Part shown: one piece after another, positions 1 through 6,348 of the stretch
Position numbering within the stretch: position 1 is the first letter of the stretch
Layout: every line of letters starts with the position of its first letter
NCBI GenBank assembly: GCA_023451915.1
Contig: JAEXXS010000215.1
Span: 1 to 7,200 of the forward strand
DNA: 7,200 bases
Direction: 5' to 3'
Source: Pseudomonadota bacterium
GTDB taxonomy: Bacteria; Pseudomonadota; Alphaproteobacteria; Rhizobiales; Rhizobiaceae
Program-made: the position numbers and the translations under genes
The notes under the pieces: generated by a model
The model's database searches: none
Seen by the model: the letters and a program-made list of their open reading frames with translations, nothing else
Told to the model about the DNA's origin: nothing

Positions 1-2984
1 AATATCCGAAGGTTGACGAAACGGTCATCACCATCACCACCAACTATGCCGGTGCAAGCGCTGAACTCATTCAGGGCTTCATCACCGCGCCTATCGCTGA
101 ATCGGTCGCGACGACCGAAAACATCGACTATGTGACCTCGTCCAGCCGCCCATCGTCCAGCACGGTGACGGTGCAGATGAAGCTCGGCGCAAATCCGGAT
201 GCCGCGCTGACGGAAGTGATCGCCAAGGTTAATCAGGTTCGCGGCGATCTGCCGACTGAATCCGATGACCCAATCATCGTTAAGGGAACGGGCCAGAGCT
301 TCGCAACCATGTATCTGGCTGCGCAGAACCCGAACATGACGAGCGAGCAGATCACCGAATATCTGGAACGCGTCATCCAGCCGCGCATGTCCACCATTCA
401 GGGCGTCGCCAAAGCTGAAATCCTGGGCGGCCAAGTCTATTCGATGCGCGTATGGCTGGATCCCATCCAGCTGGCAGCGCGTCAGATAACAGCGCCGGAA
501 GTGCTGGCTGCGATCAACGCGTCCAACTTTCTCTCAGCGCCGGGCACGACGAAGAACGAATATGTTGCGTCTTCGATCACACTCAAATCCACGCTGCAAA
601 CACCGGAAGCCTTTGGCGCAATGCCGATCAAGACTTCGGGTGACGAAGTCGTGCGTCTGCGCGATGTGGCGAAGGTGGAACTGGCGGCCAAGAGCACGGA
701 TACAATCGTCTCGTTCAACGGCTCGGCGGGTACGTTCCTTGGTGTCTATCCGACGCCAGCTGCAAACCCGATTGACATGGCGGCCGCCGTTAACAAGGAA
801 CTGCCGTCGATCCAGAACTCGCTGCCGGAAGGCATGTCGCTGGTTCTCGTCTATGACGCGACCGAGCAGATCAGTTCGTCGATCAAGGAAGTCTTCACGA
901 CCATTGGCGAAGCCGTGGCTATCGTTATTCTGGTCATCATCGTCTTCCTCGGTTCGTTCCGTTCGGTTCTGATCCCGATTGTGACCATTCCGATCTCGCT
1001 GATCGGCGTGTGCTTCTTCCTGTTCGCGCTCGGCTTCTCGATCAATCTTCTCTCGCTGCTCGCCATGGTTCTGGCCATCGGCCTCGTGGTCGATGACGCC
1101 ATCGTCGTTCTGGAGAATATTCACCGCCATATCGAAGAGGGCTTGCGTCCTATGGATGCCGCCTTCAAGGGTATGAAGGAAATCACCGGCTCGATCATCG
1201 CCATGACGATCACGCTGGCGGCCGTGTTCGCTCCGCTCGGTTTCACCGGTGGTCTGACCGGCGCGCTGTTTCGTGAATTCGCCTTCACGCTGGCGGGTGC
1301 CGTTATCATCTCCGGTGTTGCGGCTTTGACCATCTCGCCGATGATGTGCTCGCGCATGCTCAAGCATGGTGAGGAAACGCGGTTCCAAAAGTTCATCGAC
1401 CGCACCTTCTCGCGGGTGGAAAAGTGGTATCACCGCCGCGTCTCCAACTCGCTGAACTATCGCGGCATCACGCTGATGATCGTCGTGGCGCTGATGGGTC
1501 TGACGGGCTTCCTGTTCATGAACACGTCGAGCGAACTCGCTCCTGAAGAAGATTCGGGCGCGCTGTTCTCGATGTTCCAGGCACCGCAATATGCGACTTC
1601 GGCCTACACCAATCTCTATGCCGAACAGATCGATGCGCTGACGAAGGATCTGCCTGAACAGAAGACCCGTTTCCAGATTGTCGGCATGGATGGCGGCACC
1701 ACTTCGGGTATCGCGCTTTGGGTGCTGAGCGACTGGAACGACCGTACCCGCTCACAGAAGCAGATTCAGGAAGACCTAACAAATCGTCTGACCAAGGTCG
1801 CTGGCGTACAGGCTTTCGTCTTCGCTCCGCCATCGCTTCCGGGCACGGGCGGCGGTCTGCCGATCTCAATTGCACTGCAGTCAACCGGTCCGGCGGACAC
1901 GGTTTTCGAACTGGCCGAAGAGATCAAGAACGAAGCGCAGGCTTCGGGACAGTTCATCATCGTGCAGAACTCGCTATCCTTCAACGCGCCGGAAACGACG
2001 ATCACCATCGACCGTGACCGTGCGGCCACGCTTGGCGTGCAGGTCAGCGACATCGGCGCAACGCTTGGTCTCCTGACCGGCGGTGCTTCGGTGGCCAAGT
2101 TTGACCGCGATTCGAACAGCTATGACATCATCACACAGGTGCCGGATGCCTATCGCTCGAATCCCGAAAAGCTTGGTGAGTTCTATGTTCGCAGCGTTTC
2201 GGGCTCGATGATCCCGCTGTCCTCTGTCATCACGATCACGCAGAACGCATCGCCTGCTGCAATCGAGCAGTTCAACCAGCTCAACTCTGCGACGATCTCG
2301 GCGCTGCCTCTGCCGGGCGTCACTACGGGTCAAGGCCTGCAAACGCTTGTCGATCTGGCCAAGGCGAAGATGCCGGAAGGCTTCTTCCTGGATTATTCCG
2401 GCCAGTCGCGTCTCGAAGTAGAGCAGGGCAACACGATCCTGATCGCCTTCGGCCTTGCCGTTATCGTGATCTATCTGGTTCTGGCGGCACAGTTTGAGAG
2501 CTTCCGCGATCCGTTCATCATCATGATGTCGGTGCCGCTGTCGATCTTCGGGGCCATCGTGCCGCTCAATATCGGTCTCGGCACGCTGAACATTTATACG
2601 CAGGTTGGTCTCATCACCCTTGTCGGGCTGATAACCAAGCACGGCATTCTGATGGTGGAGTTCGCCAATCAGCAGCGCCGCCTGCACGGACTTTCGCGTC
2701 GTGATGCCATCATCGCCGCCGCTGAAACCCGCCTGCGTCCGATCCTGATGACCACTGCGGCCATGGCGCTCGGCGTCGTTCCGCTGATCATCGCGACTGG
2801 TGCCGGTGCTGCCGCCCGTTATTCGATGGGTCTGGTGATTTTCACCGGGATCGTGATCGGCACGATGTTCACGCTGTTCGTGGTGCCGATGTTCTACACC
2901 TTCATCGCAAAGAAGGACGTGGAAGGCGAATATGTAGGTGCGCCGGAAGAGGGGCAAAATTCAGCCCCGGCACAGCCGCACTAA
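1..2984 (+). CDS. RND-family multidrug efflux permease (HAE1 type), 5' truncated
   Basis: Inner-membrane proton/drug antiporter subunit of a tripartite efflux pump. The reading frame is open from base 3, so the gene starts before the window. The visible 993 residues against a usual 1,020-1,060 mean only the N-terminal tail and TM1 are missing. Order seen: first periplasmic (porter/docking) region to about base 900, TM2-TM6 about 905-1360, TM7 about 1464-1520, second periplasmic region to about 2430, TM8-TM12 about 2433-2906, then a short polar tail. Proton-relay residues are present: the TM4 Asp pair in LVVDDAIVVLENI (bases 1092-1097), the TM10 Lys in GLITKHGILMVEF (2637-2639) and Arg in RLRPILMT (about 2730-2738). 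The TM10 wording (ITKHG rather than the AcrB-like SAKNA) places it outside the core AcrB group; I cannot name the ortholog. A membrane-fusion partner probably lies upstream, out of view. It is the last gene of its unit, as a terminator follows. Confidence 0.95.
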   Translation, partial: YPKVDETVITITTNYAGASAELIQGFITAPIAESVATTENIDYVTSSSRPSSSTVTVQMKLGANPDAALTEVIAKVNQVRGDLPTESDDPIIVKGTGQSFATMYLAAQNPNMTSEQITEYLERVIQPRMSTIQGVAKAEILGGQVYSMRVWLDPIQLAARQITAPEVLAAINASNFLSAPGTTKNEYVASSITLKSTLQTPEAFGAMPIKTSGDEVVRLRDVAKVELAAKSTDTIVSFNGSAGTFLGVYPTPAANPIDMAAAVNKELPSIQNSLPEGMSLVLVYDATEQISSSIKEVFTTIGEAVAIVILVIIVFLGSFRSVLIPIVTIPISLIGVCFFLFALGFSINLLSLLAMVLAIGLVVDDAIVVLENIHRHIEEGLRPMDAAFKGMKEITGSIIAMTITLAAVFAPLGFTGGLTGALFREFAFTLAGAVIISGVAALTISPMMCSRMLKHGEETRFQKFIDRTFSRVEKWYHRRVSNSLNYRGITLMIVVALMGLTGFLFMNTSSELAPEEDSGALFSMFQAPQYATSAYTNLYAEQIDALTKDLPEQKTRFQIVGMDGGTTSGIALWVLSDWNDRTRSQKQIQEDLTNRLTKVAGVQAFVFAPPSLPGTGGGLPISIALQSTGPADTVFELAEEIKNEAQASGQFIIVQNSLSFNAPETTITIDRDRAATLGVQVSDIGATLGLLTGGASVAKFDRDSNSYDIITQVPDAYRSNPEKLGEFYVRSVSGSMIPLSSVITITQNASPAAIEQFNQLNSATISALPLPGVTTGQGLQTLVDLAKAKMPEGFFLDYSGQSRLEVEQGNTILIAFGLAVIVIYLVLAAQFESFRDPFIIMMSVPLSIFGAIVPLNIGLGTLNIYTQVGLITLVGLITKHGILMVEFANQQRRLHGLSRRDAIIAAAETRLRPILMTTAAMALGVVPLIIATGAGAAARYSMGLVIFTGIVIGTMFTLFVVPMFYTFIAKKDVEGEYVGAPEEGQNSAPAQPH

Positions 2985-3020
2985 TATTGTCTGATCACTC
3001 TTAGTTGCTTTGAATAAAAT

Positions 3021-3056
3021 ATAGGGCGCCCTACTTTTAGGGCGTCCTATTTCTTT
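3021..3056 (+). terminator. Intrinsic terminator after the RND permease gene
   Basis: A 12-bp stem (3021-3032 with 3039-3050, one G-T wobble) closes a 6-base ACTTTT loop and is followed by TTCTTT. It starts 36 bases after the permease stop codon. The left arm contains the perfect palindrome TAGGGCGCCCTA, so the DNA could also fold locally. The A/T-rich flank before the stem (AATAAAAT) would give a partial U tract in the opposite direction as well, but nothing on the - strand here needs it. Confidence 0.85.
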
Positions 3057-3098
3057 GCGGACTTTGCAACCGCAGTACTCAATCCCATATGAGCCAGT

Positions 3099-4082
3099 AT
3101 GATACCTTTATCCGTACTCGATCTTTCGCCCGTTCCTGACAACAGCGATGCCGGTCAGTCTCTGCGCAACACGCTTGAGCTTGCACAGCATGCGGAGAAA
3201 CTTGGCTTTCAGCGCTATTGGCTGGCTGAGCATCACAATATGCCGGGTATTGCCAGTGCAGCCACATCGGTCGTGATCGGCTATGTCGCCAATGGCACTT
3301 CGACAATTCGCGTCGGCGCGGGCGGCATCATGCTGCCGAACCATTCGCCTCTGGTGATTGCTGAACAGTTTGGCACGCTGGCCTCGCTCTTTCCGGGTCG
3401 TATCGATCTCGGCCTTGGCCGCGCACCGGGAACCGACCAGATCACCGCGCACGCCTTGCGCCGCAATCTGGATGGCGATGCCAGCGCATTCCCGCAGGAT
3501 GTGGTGGAGTTGCTCAACTATTTCAAACCGGCAGAACCGGCCCAGCGTGTTCGCGCCGTTCCGGGCGAGGGGCTTGAGGTTCCTGTCTGGATTCTCGGCT
3601 CCAGCCTATTTGGCGCGCAGCTCGCCGCCATGCTGGGCCTGCCATACGCCTTTGCATCGCATTTTGCGCCAGCGGAAATGGAACGCGCCATCGCGCTTTA
3701 CCGCGAGCGTTTCGAGCCGTCGGAATATATGCAGAAGCCTTATGTGATGCTTGGTCTCAATGTGATCGCCGCCGATACGGACGAAGAGGCGCATTATCTC
3801 TTCACCTCGCAATTGCAGGCTTTCGTGAATCTGCGCAGCGGTCGTCCCGGCAAGCTTCCGGCACCAGTCGAAGGCTATATGGAACAGCTCGATCCGGCAG
3901 CGCAAGCGCTCGTCCGCCAGATGCTATCCTGCCGCGTGGTCGGCGGGCCTGAAACGGTGGCAAAGGGCATTCAGGCTTTTGCCGAAAGCACCGGTGCTGA
4001 TGAGTTGATGATCACAGGCATGATCCACGATCACAAGAAGCGCCTGCGCTCCTATGAGATTGTCAGCAACTCGATTGCATGA
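3099..4082 (+). CDS. yhbW: Luciferase-like (LLM class) flavin-dependent oxidoreductase, YhbW family
   Basis: 327-residue protein of the bacterial-luciferase-like TIM-barrel superfamily, close in layout to Escherichia coli YhbW (from memory about 335 aa). Shared blocks: [19 protein letters not shown] (residues 39-57), [17 protein letters not shown] (78-94), [15 protein letters not shown] (99-113), [17 protein letters not shown] (164-180) and FASHFAP (185-191). Such enzymes use reduced FMN (or F420 in other branches) with oxygen. The physiological substrate of YhbW is not established, so no reaction is assigned. No signal peptide or membrane segment is seen, so it should be cytosolic. The start is fixed: an in-frame TGA at 3090-3092 leaves ATG 3099 as the first candidate. 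The ribosome-binding site is poor (only GAG at 3091-3093). It is probably a single-gene transcript, because it is isolated from the permease by a terminator and faces the lysR gene, which it overlaps by 31 bases. Confidence 0.93.
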   Translation: MIPLSVLDLSPVPDNSDAGQSLRNTLELAQHAEKLGFQRYWLAEHHNMPGIASAATSVVIGYVANGTSTIRVGAGGIMLPNHSPLVIAEQFGTLASLFPGRIDLGLGRAPGTDQITAHALRRNLDGDASAFPQDVVELLNYFKPAEPAQRVRAVPGEGLEVPVWILGSSLFGAQLAAMLGLPYAFASHFAPAEMERAIALYRERFEPSEYMQKPYVMLGLNVIAADTDEEAHYLFTSQLQAFVNLRSGRPGKLPAPVEGYMEQLDPAAQALVRQMLSCRVVGGPETVAKGIQAFAESTGADELMITGMIHDHKKRLRSYEIVSNSIA

Positions 4083-4984
4083 GGATCGAATTCGCGATTG
4101 ACTTCACCCAGAAGCCAATCGCGAAACGCATTCACCGCAGGCGTGTTTGTGCGTGCCTTCGGTGTCACGAAATAATAGCTGCTCGGGCTTTTGACCGTAT
4201 GCGGATAGGCGACCACGAGCTGTCCGCTGTCGATTTCGGAGCGGATCAGAAAAAGCGGCATGAGAGCCACGCCCAAGCCTGCGATACAGGCCTGCGACAC
4301 GTTGGAAAACTGTTCAAACCGCATGCCTCCCGGCGCTGGCACGGTGATGTCGAGGCTGCGGAACCAGTGATCCCACGCCCCCGGTCGTGATGCCATATTG
4401 AACAGCGGCAGCCGCAGAAGATCGGTTGGTGCTGAAACCGGATTCTCTTTAAGAAAAGCCGGGCTGCACACCGGCGCAACCGTTTCGTCCATCAGAAACA
4501 CGCAATCCGCATTGGGCCAATCCGGCTGTCCGATGTGAATGGCCGCGTCCAGACCTTCGCGGTCGAAATCGAATTGACCAATGCGGGTGGCGAAATTCAG
4601 AATAATATCCGGATATTGCGCCACGAAGCGCGGAATGCGCGGAATGAGCCAGCGTGTGCCGAATGTCGGCAGAAAAGCGAGGTTCAATGTCTTGCCGCGC
4701 ATCTGCGACATAACCTGAAGCGAAGCCGCGCGAATGGCCGCAAGGGCAGGCGCAACGGCATTGAAATAAGCGCGTCCCGCATCCGACAGCACGACATGGC
4801 GGCTGGTGCGGTCGAAAAGCGCTGTTCCAAGCTGTTCTTCAAGCGCTGCAATCTGGCGACTGACAGCACCTTGGGTCAGCGCCAGCTCTTCGGCTGCCGC
4901 CGAAAAGCTTGCCAGCCGCGCAACAGCGTCGAATGCTGCCAGCGCACTGGTGGATGGAAGAAGTCGTCGCGAGAGTGTCGTCAT
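4052..4984 (-). CDS. LysR-type transcriptional regulator (GcvA-like group), probable regulator of glutarate catabolism
   Basis: 310-residue LysR-family regulator of normal length. The winged helix-turn-helix covers about residues 10-70, with recognition region [19 protein letters not shown] (35-53), followed by the linker helix (about 72-97). The effector-binding domain runs from about 98 to 300, opening with [17 protein letters not shown] (104-120), a wording typical of the GcvA-like group. It is transcribed divergently from gcdH across a 101-base gap, the classic arrangement for a LysR activator and its target. In Pseudomonas the LysR protein GcdR controls gcdH and its CoA-transferase in response to glutarate. 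The same role is inferred here from context; orthology is untested, so no symbol is given. The start ATG (4984-4982) lies one codon after an in-frame TAG, so no longer start exists. No clear Shine-Dalgarno is seen. The stop codon lies within the end of the convergent oxidoreductase gene. Confidence 0.93.
   Translation of the reverse strand: MTTLSRRLLPSTSALAAFDAVARLASFSAAAEELALTQGAVSRQIAALEEQLGTALFDRTSRHVVLSDAGRAYFNAVAPALAAIRAASLQVMSQMRGKTLNLAFLPTFGTRWLIPRIPRFVAQYPDIILNFATRIGQFDFDREGLDAAIHIGQPDWPNADCVFLMDETVAPVCSPAFLKENPVSAPTDLLRLPLFNMASRPGAWDHWFRSLDITVPAPGGMRFEQFSNVSQACIAGLGVALMPLFLIRSEIDSGQLVVAYPHTVKSPSSYYFVTPKARTNTPAVNAFRDWLLGEVNREFDPHAIELLTIS
4091..4125 (+). terminator. Strong hairpin just past the yhbW-like stop codon, inside the lysR 3' end
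   Basis: A perfect 10-bp inverted repeat, TTCGCGATTG (4091-4100) with CAATCGCGAA (4116-4125), is extended inward, after one A/C mismatch, by CTTC/GAAG (4102-4105, 4111-4114) around a 5-base ACCCA loop: 14 of 15 pairs. It begins 8 bases after the oxidoreductase stop codon, where a terminator or 3'-end stabiliser would sit. No U-rich run follows on either strand, so it is not a textbook intrinsic terminator. It encodes LysR residues about 287-298 on the other strand, so part of the pairing could be coincidence of codons. The role is inferred from position only. Confidence 0.45.
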
Positions 4985-5009
4985 GATCTATTACTAAATG
5001 GAATAGATC
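4985..5009. promoter_or_regulatory. Candidate LysR-type operator (perfect dyad with T-N11-A)
   Basis: GATCTATT (4985-4992) and AATAGATC (5002-5009) are perfect inverted repeats with a 9-base spacer. T4991 and A5003 form a T-N11-A centred exactly on the dyad axis (4997), the form of a LysR recognition site. The dyad touches the lysR start codon, so binding could also repress lysR itself. It lies about 64 bases upstream of a plausible gcdH transcription start, near the usual -65 position of such sites. Binding is inferred. Confidence 0.6.
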
Positions 5010-5025
5010 GATGAGTAAACATCGT

Positions 5026-5054
5026 TTGCAGCAAGAAGCCACGCGGTTCATAGT
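5026..5054 (+). promoter_or_regulatory. Possible gcdH promoter (-35/-10)
   Basis: TTGCAG (5026-5031) and CATAGT (5049-5054) are separated by 17 bases. The matches to the sigma-70 consensus are only 3/6 and 4/6, as would suit a promoter that needs an activator. A start near base 5061 would place the dyad at 4985-5009 around -64, and a smaller dyad, CGATG/CATCG (5009-5013, 5020-5024), around -44, consistent with LysR recognition and activation sites. The assignment is weak without transcript data. Confidence 0.3.
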
Positions 5055-5072
5055 CCGGTCAATTCTGAAATG

Positions 5073-5077
5073 AGGAG
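5073..5077 (+). promoter_or_regulatory. Ribosome-binding site of gcdH
   Basis: AGGAG ends 8 bases before ATG 5086, a strong and well-spaced Shine-Dalgarno that fixes the gcdH start. It lies within the spacer and right arm of a small inverted repeat, AATTCT (5061-5066) with AGAATT (5076-5081), that could weakly mask it in the mRNA. Confidence 0.85.
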
Positions 5078-5085
5078 AATTCATA

Positions 5086-6270
5086 ATGTCGCGTACGGCC
5101 TTTAACTGGGAAGATCCCTTTCTGCTCGACGAACAGCTGACCGAAGACGAGCGCATGATCCGCGACTCCGCAAAAGCCTTTGCGAGCGACGTTCTGCTGC
5201 CGCGTGTGGAAAAGGCCTATCTCGACGAAACCACCGACCCGGAACTCTTCCGCCTCATGGGCCAGTCGGGTCTGCTCGGCGTCACGCTGCCGGAAGAATA
5301 TGGCGCAGCCAATGCCGGTTATGTCGCCTATGGTCTCGTGGCGCGCGAAGTCGAGCGCGTTGATTCCGGTTATCGTTCGATGATGAGCGTGCAGTCCTCG
5401 CTCGTCATGTATCCGATCTATGCCTATGGCTCTGACGAACAGCGCAAGAAATATCTGCCGGGTCTCGTCTCCGGCGAACTGATCGGCTGCTTCGGCCTGA
5501 CAGAACCGGATGCCGGTTCCGACCCTGCAGGCATGAAGACCCGCGCCGAAAAGATCGATGGCGGCTATCGCCTGACCGGCTCGAAGATGTGGATTTCGAA
5601 TTCGCCAATCGCCGACGTGTTCGTGGTCTGGGCCAAGTCCGCTGCCCATGACAACGCCATTCGCGGTTTCGTGCTCGAAAAGGGCATGAAGGGCCTTTCT
5701 GCGCCGAAGATCGGCGGCAAGCTCTCCTTGCGCGCTTCGATTACTGGCGAAATCGTTATGGACGGCGTGGAAGTTTCCGAAGATGCCCTGTTGCCGAATG
5801 TCTCGGGCCTTAAAGGTCCGTTCGGGTGCCTCAACCGTGCCCGCTACGGCATTTCATGGGGCGTGCTGGGCGCTGCCGAAGATTGCTGGTTCCGTGCGCG
5901 TCAATACGGCCTCGACCGCAAGCAGTTTGACAAGCCGCTGGCTGGCACGCAGCTTTACCAGAAGAAGCTCGCCGACATGCAGACCGAAATCACGCTCGGC
6001 CTTCAGGCATCGCTGCGCGTCGGTCGCCTTTTCGACGAAGGCAAGATGGCCCCGGAAATGATTTCGATCGTCAAGCGCAACAATTGCGGTAAGGCGCTCG
6101 ATATTGCCCGTCAGGCACGCGATATGCATGGCGGCAATGGTATCCAGATCGAGTACCACGTCATGCGCCACGCGCAGAACCTCGAAACCGTGAATACCTA
6201 TGAAGGCACCCATGACGTTCACGCGCTGATCCTCGGACGGGCGCAGACCGGCATTCAGGCTTTCTTCTGA
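5086..6270 (+). CDS. gcdH: Glutaryl-CoA dehydrogenase (FAD-dependent, decarboxylating)
   Basis: 394-residue acyl-CoA dehydrogenase that oxidises and decarboxylates glutaryl-CoA to crotonyl-CoA, the committed step for glutarate and for the late part of lysine/tryptophan-type degradation. Electrons pass to electron-transfer flavoprotein. It matches human GCDH almost block by block: [20 protein letters not shown] (88-107), [13 protein letters not shown] (135-147), [20 protein letters not shown] (244-263), [18 protein letters not shown] (330-347) and [17 protein letters not shown] (370-386). Catalytic base Glu373 and neighbouring Tyr372 correspond to human Glu370/Tyr369 (mature numbering). Glu90 and Arg97-Ser98 correspond to human Glu87 and Arg94-Ser95, which line the substrate carboxylate pocket. 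This separates it from ordinary short-chain acyl-CoA dehydrogenases. No targeting sequence is seen, so it should be cytosolic. It has a strong ribosome-binding site and lies downstream of the divergent lysR promoter region. A CoA-transferase gene follows after 78 bases. Confidence 0.97.
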   Translation: MSRTAFNWEDPFLLDEQLTEDERMIRDSAKAFASDVLLPRVEKAYLDETTDPELFRLMGQSGLLGVTLPEEYGAANAGYVAYGLVAREVERVDSGYRSMMSVQSSLVMYPIYAYGSDEQRKKYLPGLVSGELIGCFGLTEPDAGSDPAGMKTRAEKIDGGYRLTGSKMWISNSPIADVFVVWAKSAAHDNAIRGFVLEKGMKGLSAPKIGGKLSLRASITGEIVMDGVEVSEDALLPNVSGLKGPFGCLNRARYGISWGVLGAAEDCWFRARQYGLDRKQFDKPLAGTQLYQKKLADMQTEITLGLQASLRVGRLFDEGKMAPEMISIVKRNNCGKALDIARQARDMHGGNGIQIEYHVMRHAQNLETVNTYEGTHDVHALILGRAQTGIQAFF

Positions 6271-6294
6271 TCATAACCGCCCGCAAGTCCTCCC

Positions 6295-6326
6295 AAGGCC
6301 CGCTCGCTTCCTGCGGGCGGGCTTTT
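6295..6326 (+). terminator. Terminator-like hairpin between gcdH and the CoA-transferase gene
   Basis: AAGGCCCGC (6295-6303) pairs with GCGGGCTTT (6317-6325; one G-T wobble) across a 13-base loop and runs into TTTT, with another TTTT at 6331-6334. This resembles an intrinsic terminator. It may be only partial, since the next gene starts 23 bases later with no clear promoter of its own. A competing 9-bp stem, CCGCCCGCA (6277-6285) with TGCGGGCGG (6312-6320), shares bases with its right arm. Confidence 0.6.
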
Positions 6327-6335
6327 CCGCTTTTG

Positions 6336-6341
6336 TAAGGT
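6336..6341 (+). promoter_or_regulatory. Ribosome-binding site of the CoA-transferase gene
   Basis: TAAGGT, with core AAGG at 6337-6340, lies 8 bases before ATG 6349. This supports that start, which also matches the usual family N-terminus (LDGLKVVELARILAGP). Confidence 0.65.
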
Positions 6342-6348
6342 ATCCGAA

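Noticed and set aside
132..134. GTG as the start of the RND gene
   Set aside because: The frame is open and conserved back to base 3 (for example YPKVDETVITITTNYAGASA), so this GTG encodes an internal valine.
534..1589. Long - strand open frame (351 codons) opposite the RND gene
   Set aside because: It is antisense to conserved permease sequence. Its product is low-complexity, rich in Arg, Asp, His and Gln, the typical mirror of a GC-rich membrane-protein gene.
1974..2957. Long - strand open frame (327 codons) opposite the RND C-terminal half
   Set aside because: Same mirror composition, no recognisable domain, and it covers the conserved TM8-TM12 coding region.
2951..2968. GGGGC/GCCCC hairpin near the end of the RND gene
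   Set aside because: It has only five pairs inside coding sequence, and a much better terminator lies just downstream.
3089..3091. ATG upstream of the oxidoreductase start
   Set aside because: It is in a different frame and stops after about 16 codons, and no leader role is visible.
4535..5014. + strand open frame (159 codons) opposite lysR
   Set aside because: It covers the conserved LysR DNA-binding domain in antisense and its product shows no family features.
5059..5649. - strand open frame (196 codons) opposite gcdH
   Set aside because: It is antisense to highly conserved GcdH blocks, with no supporting motif or ribosome-binding site.
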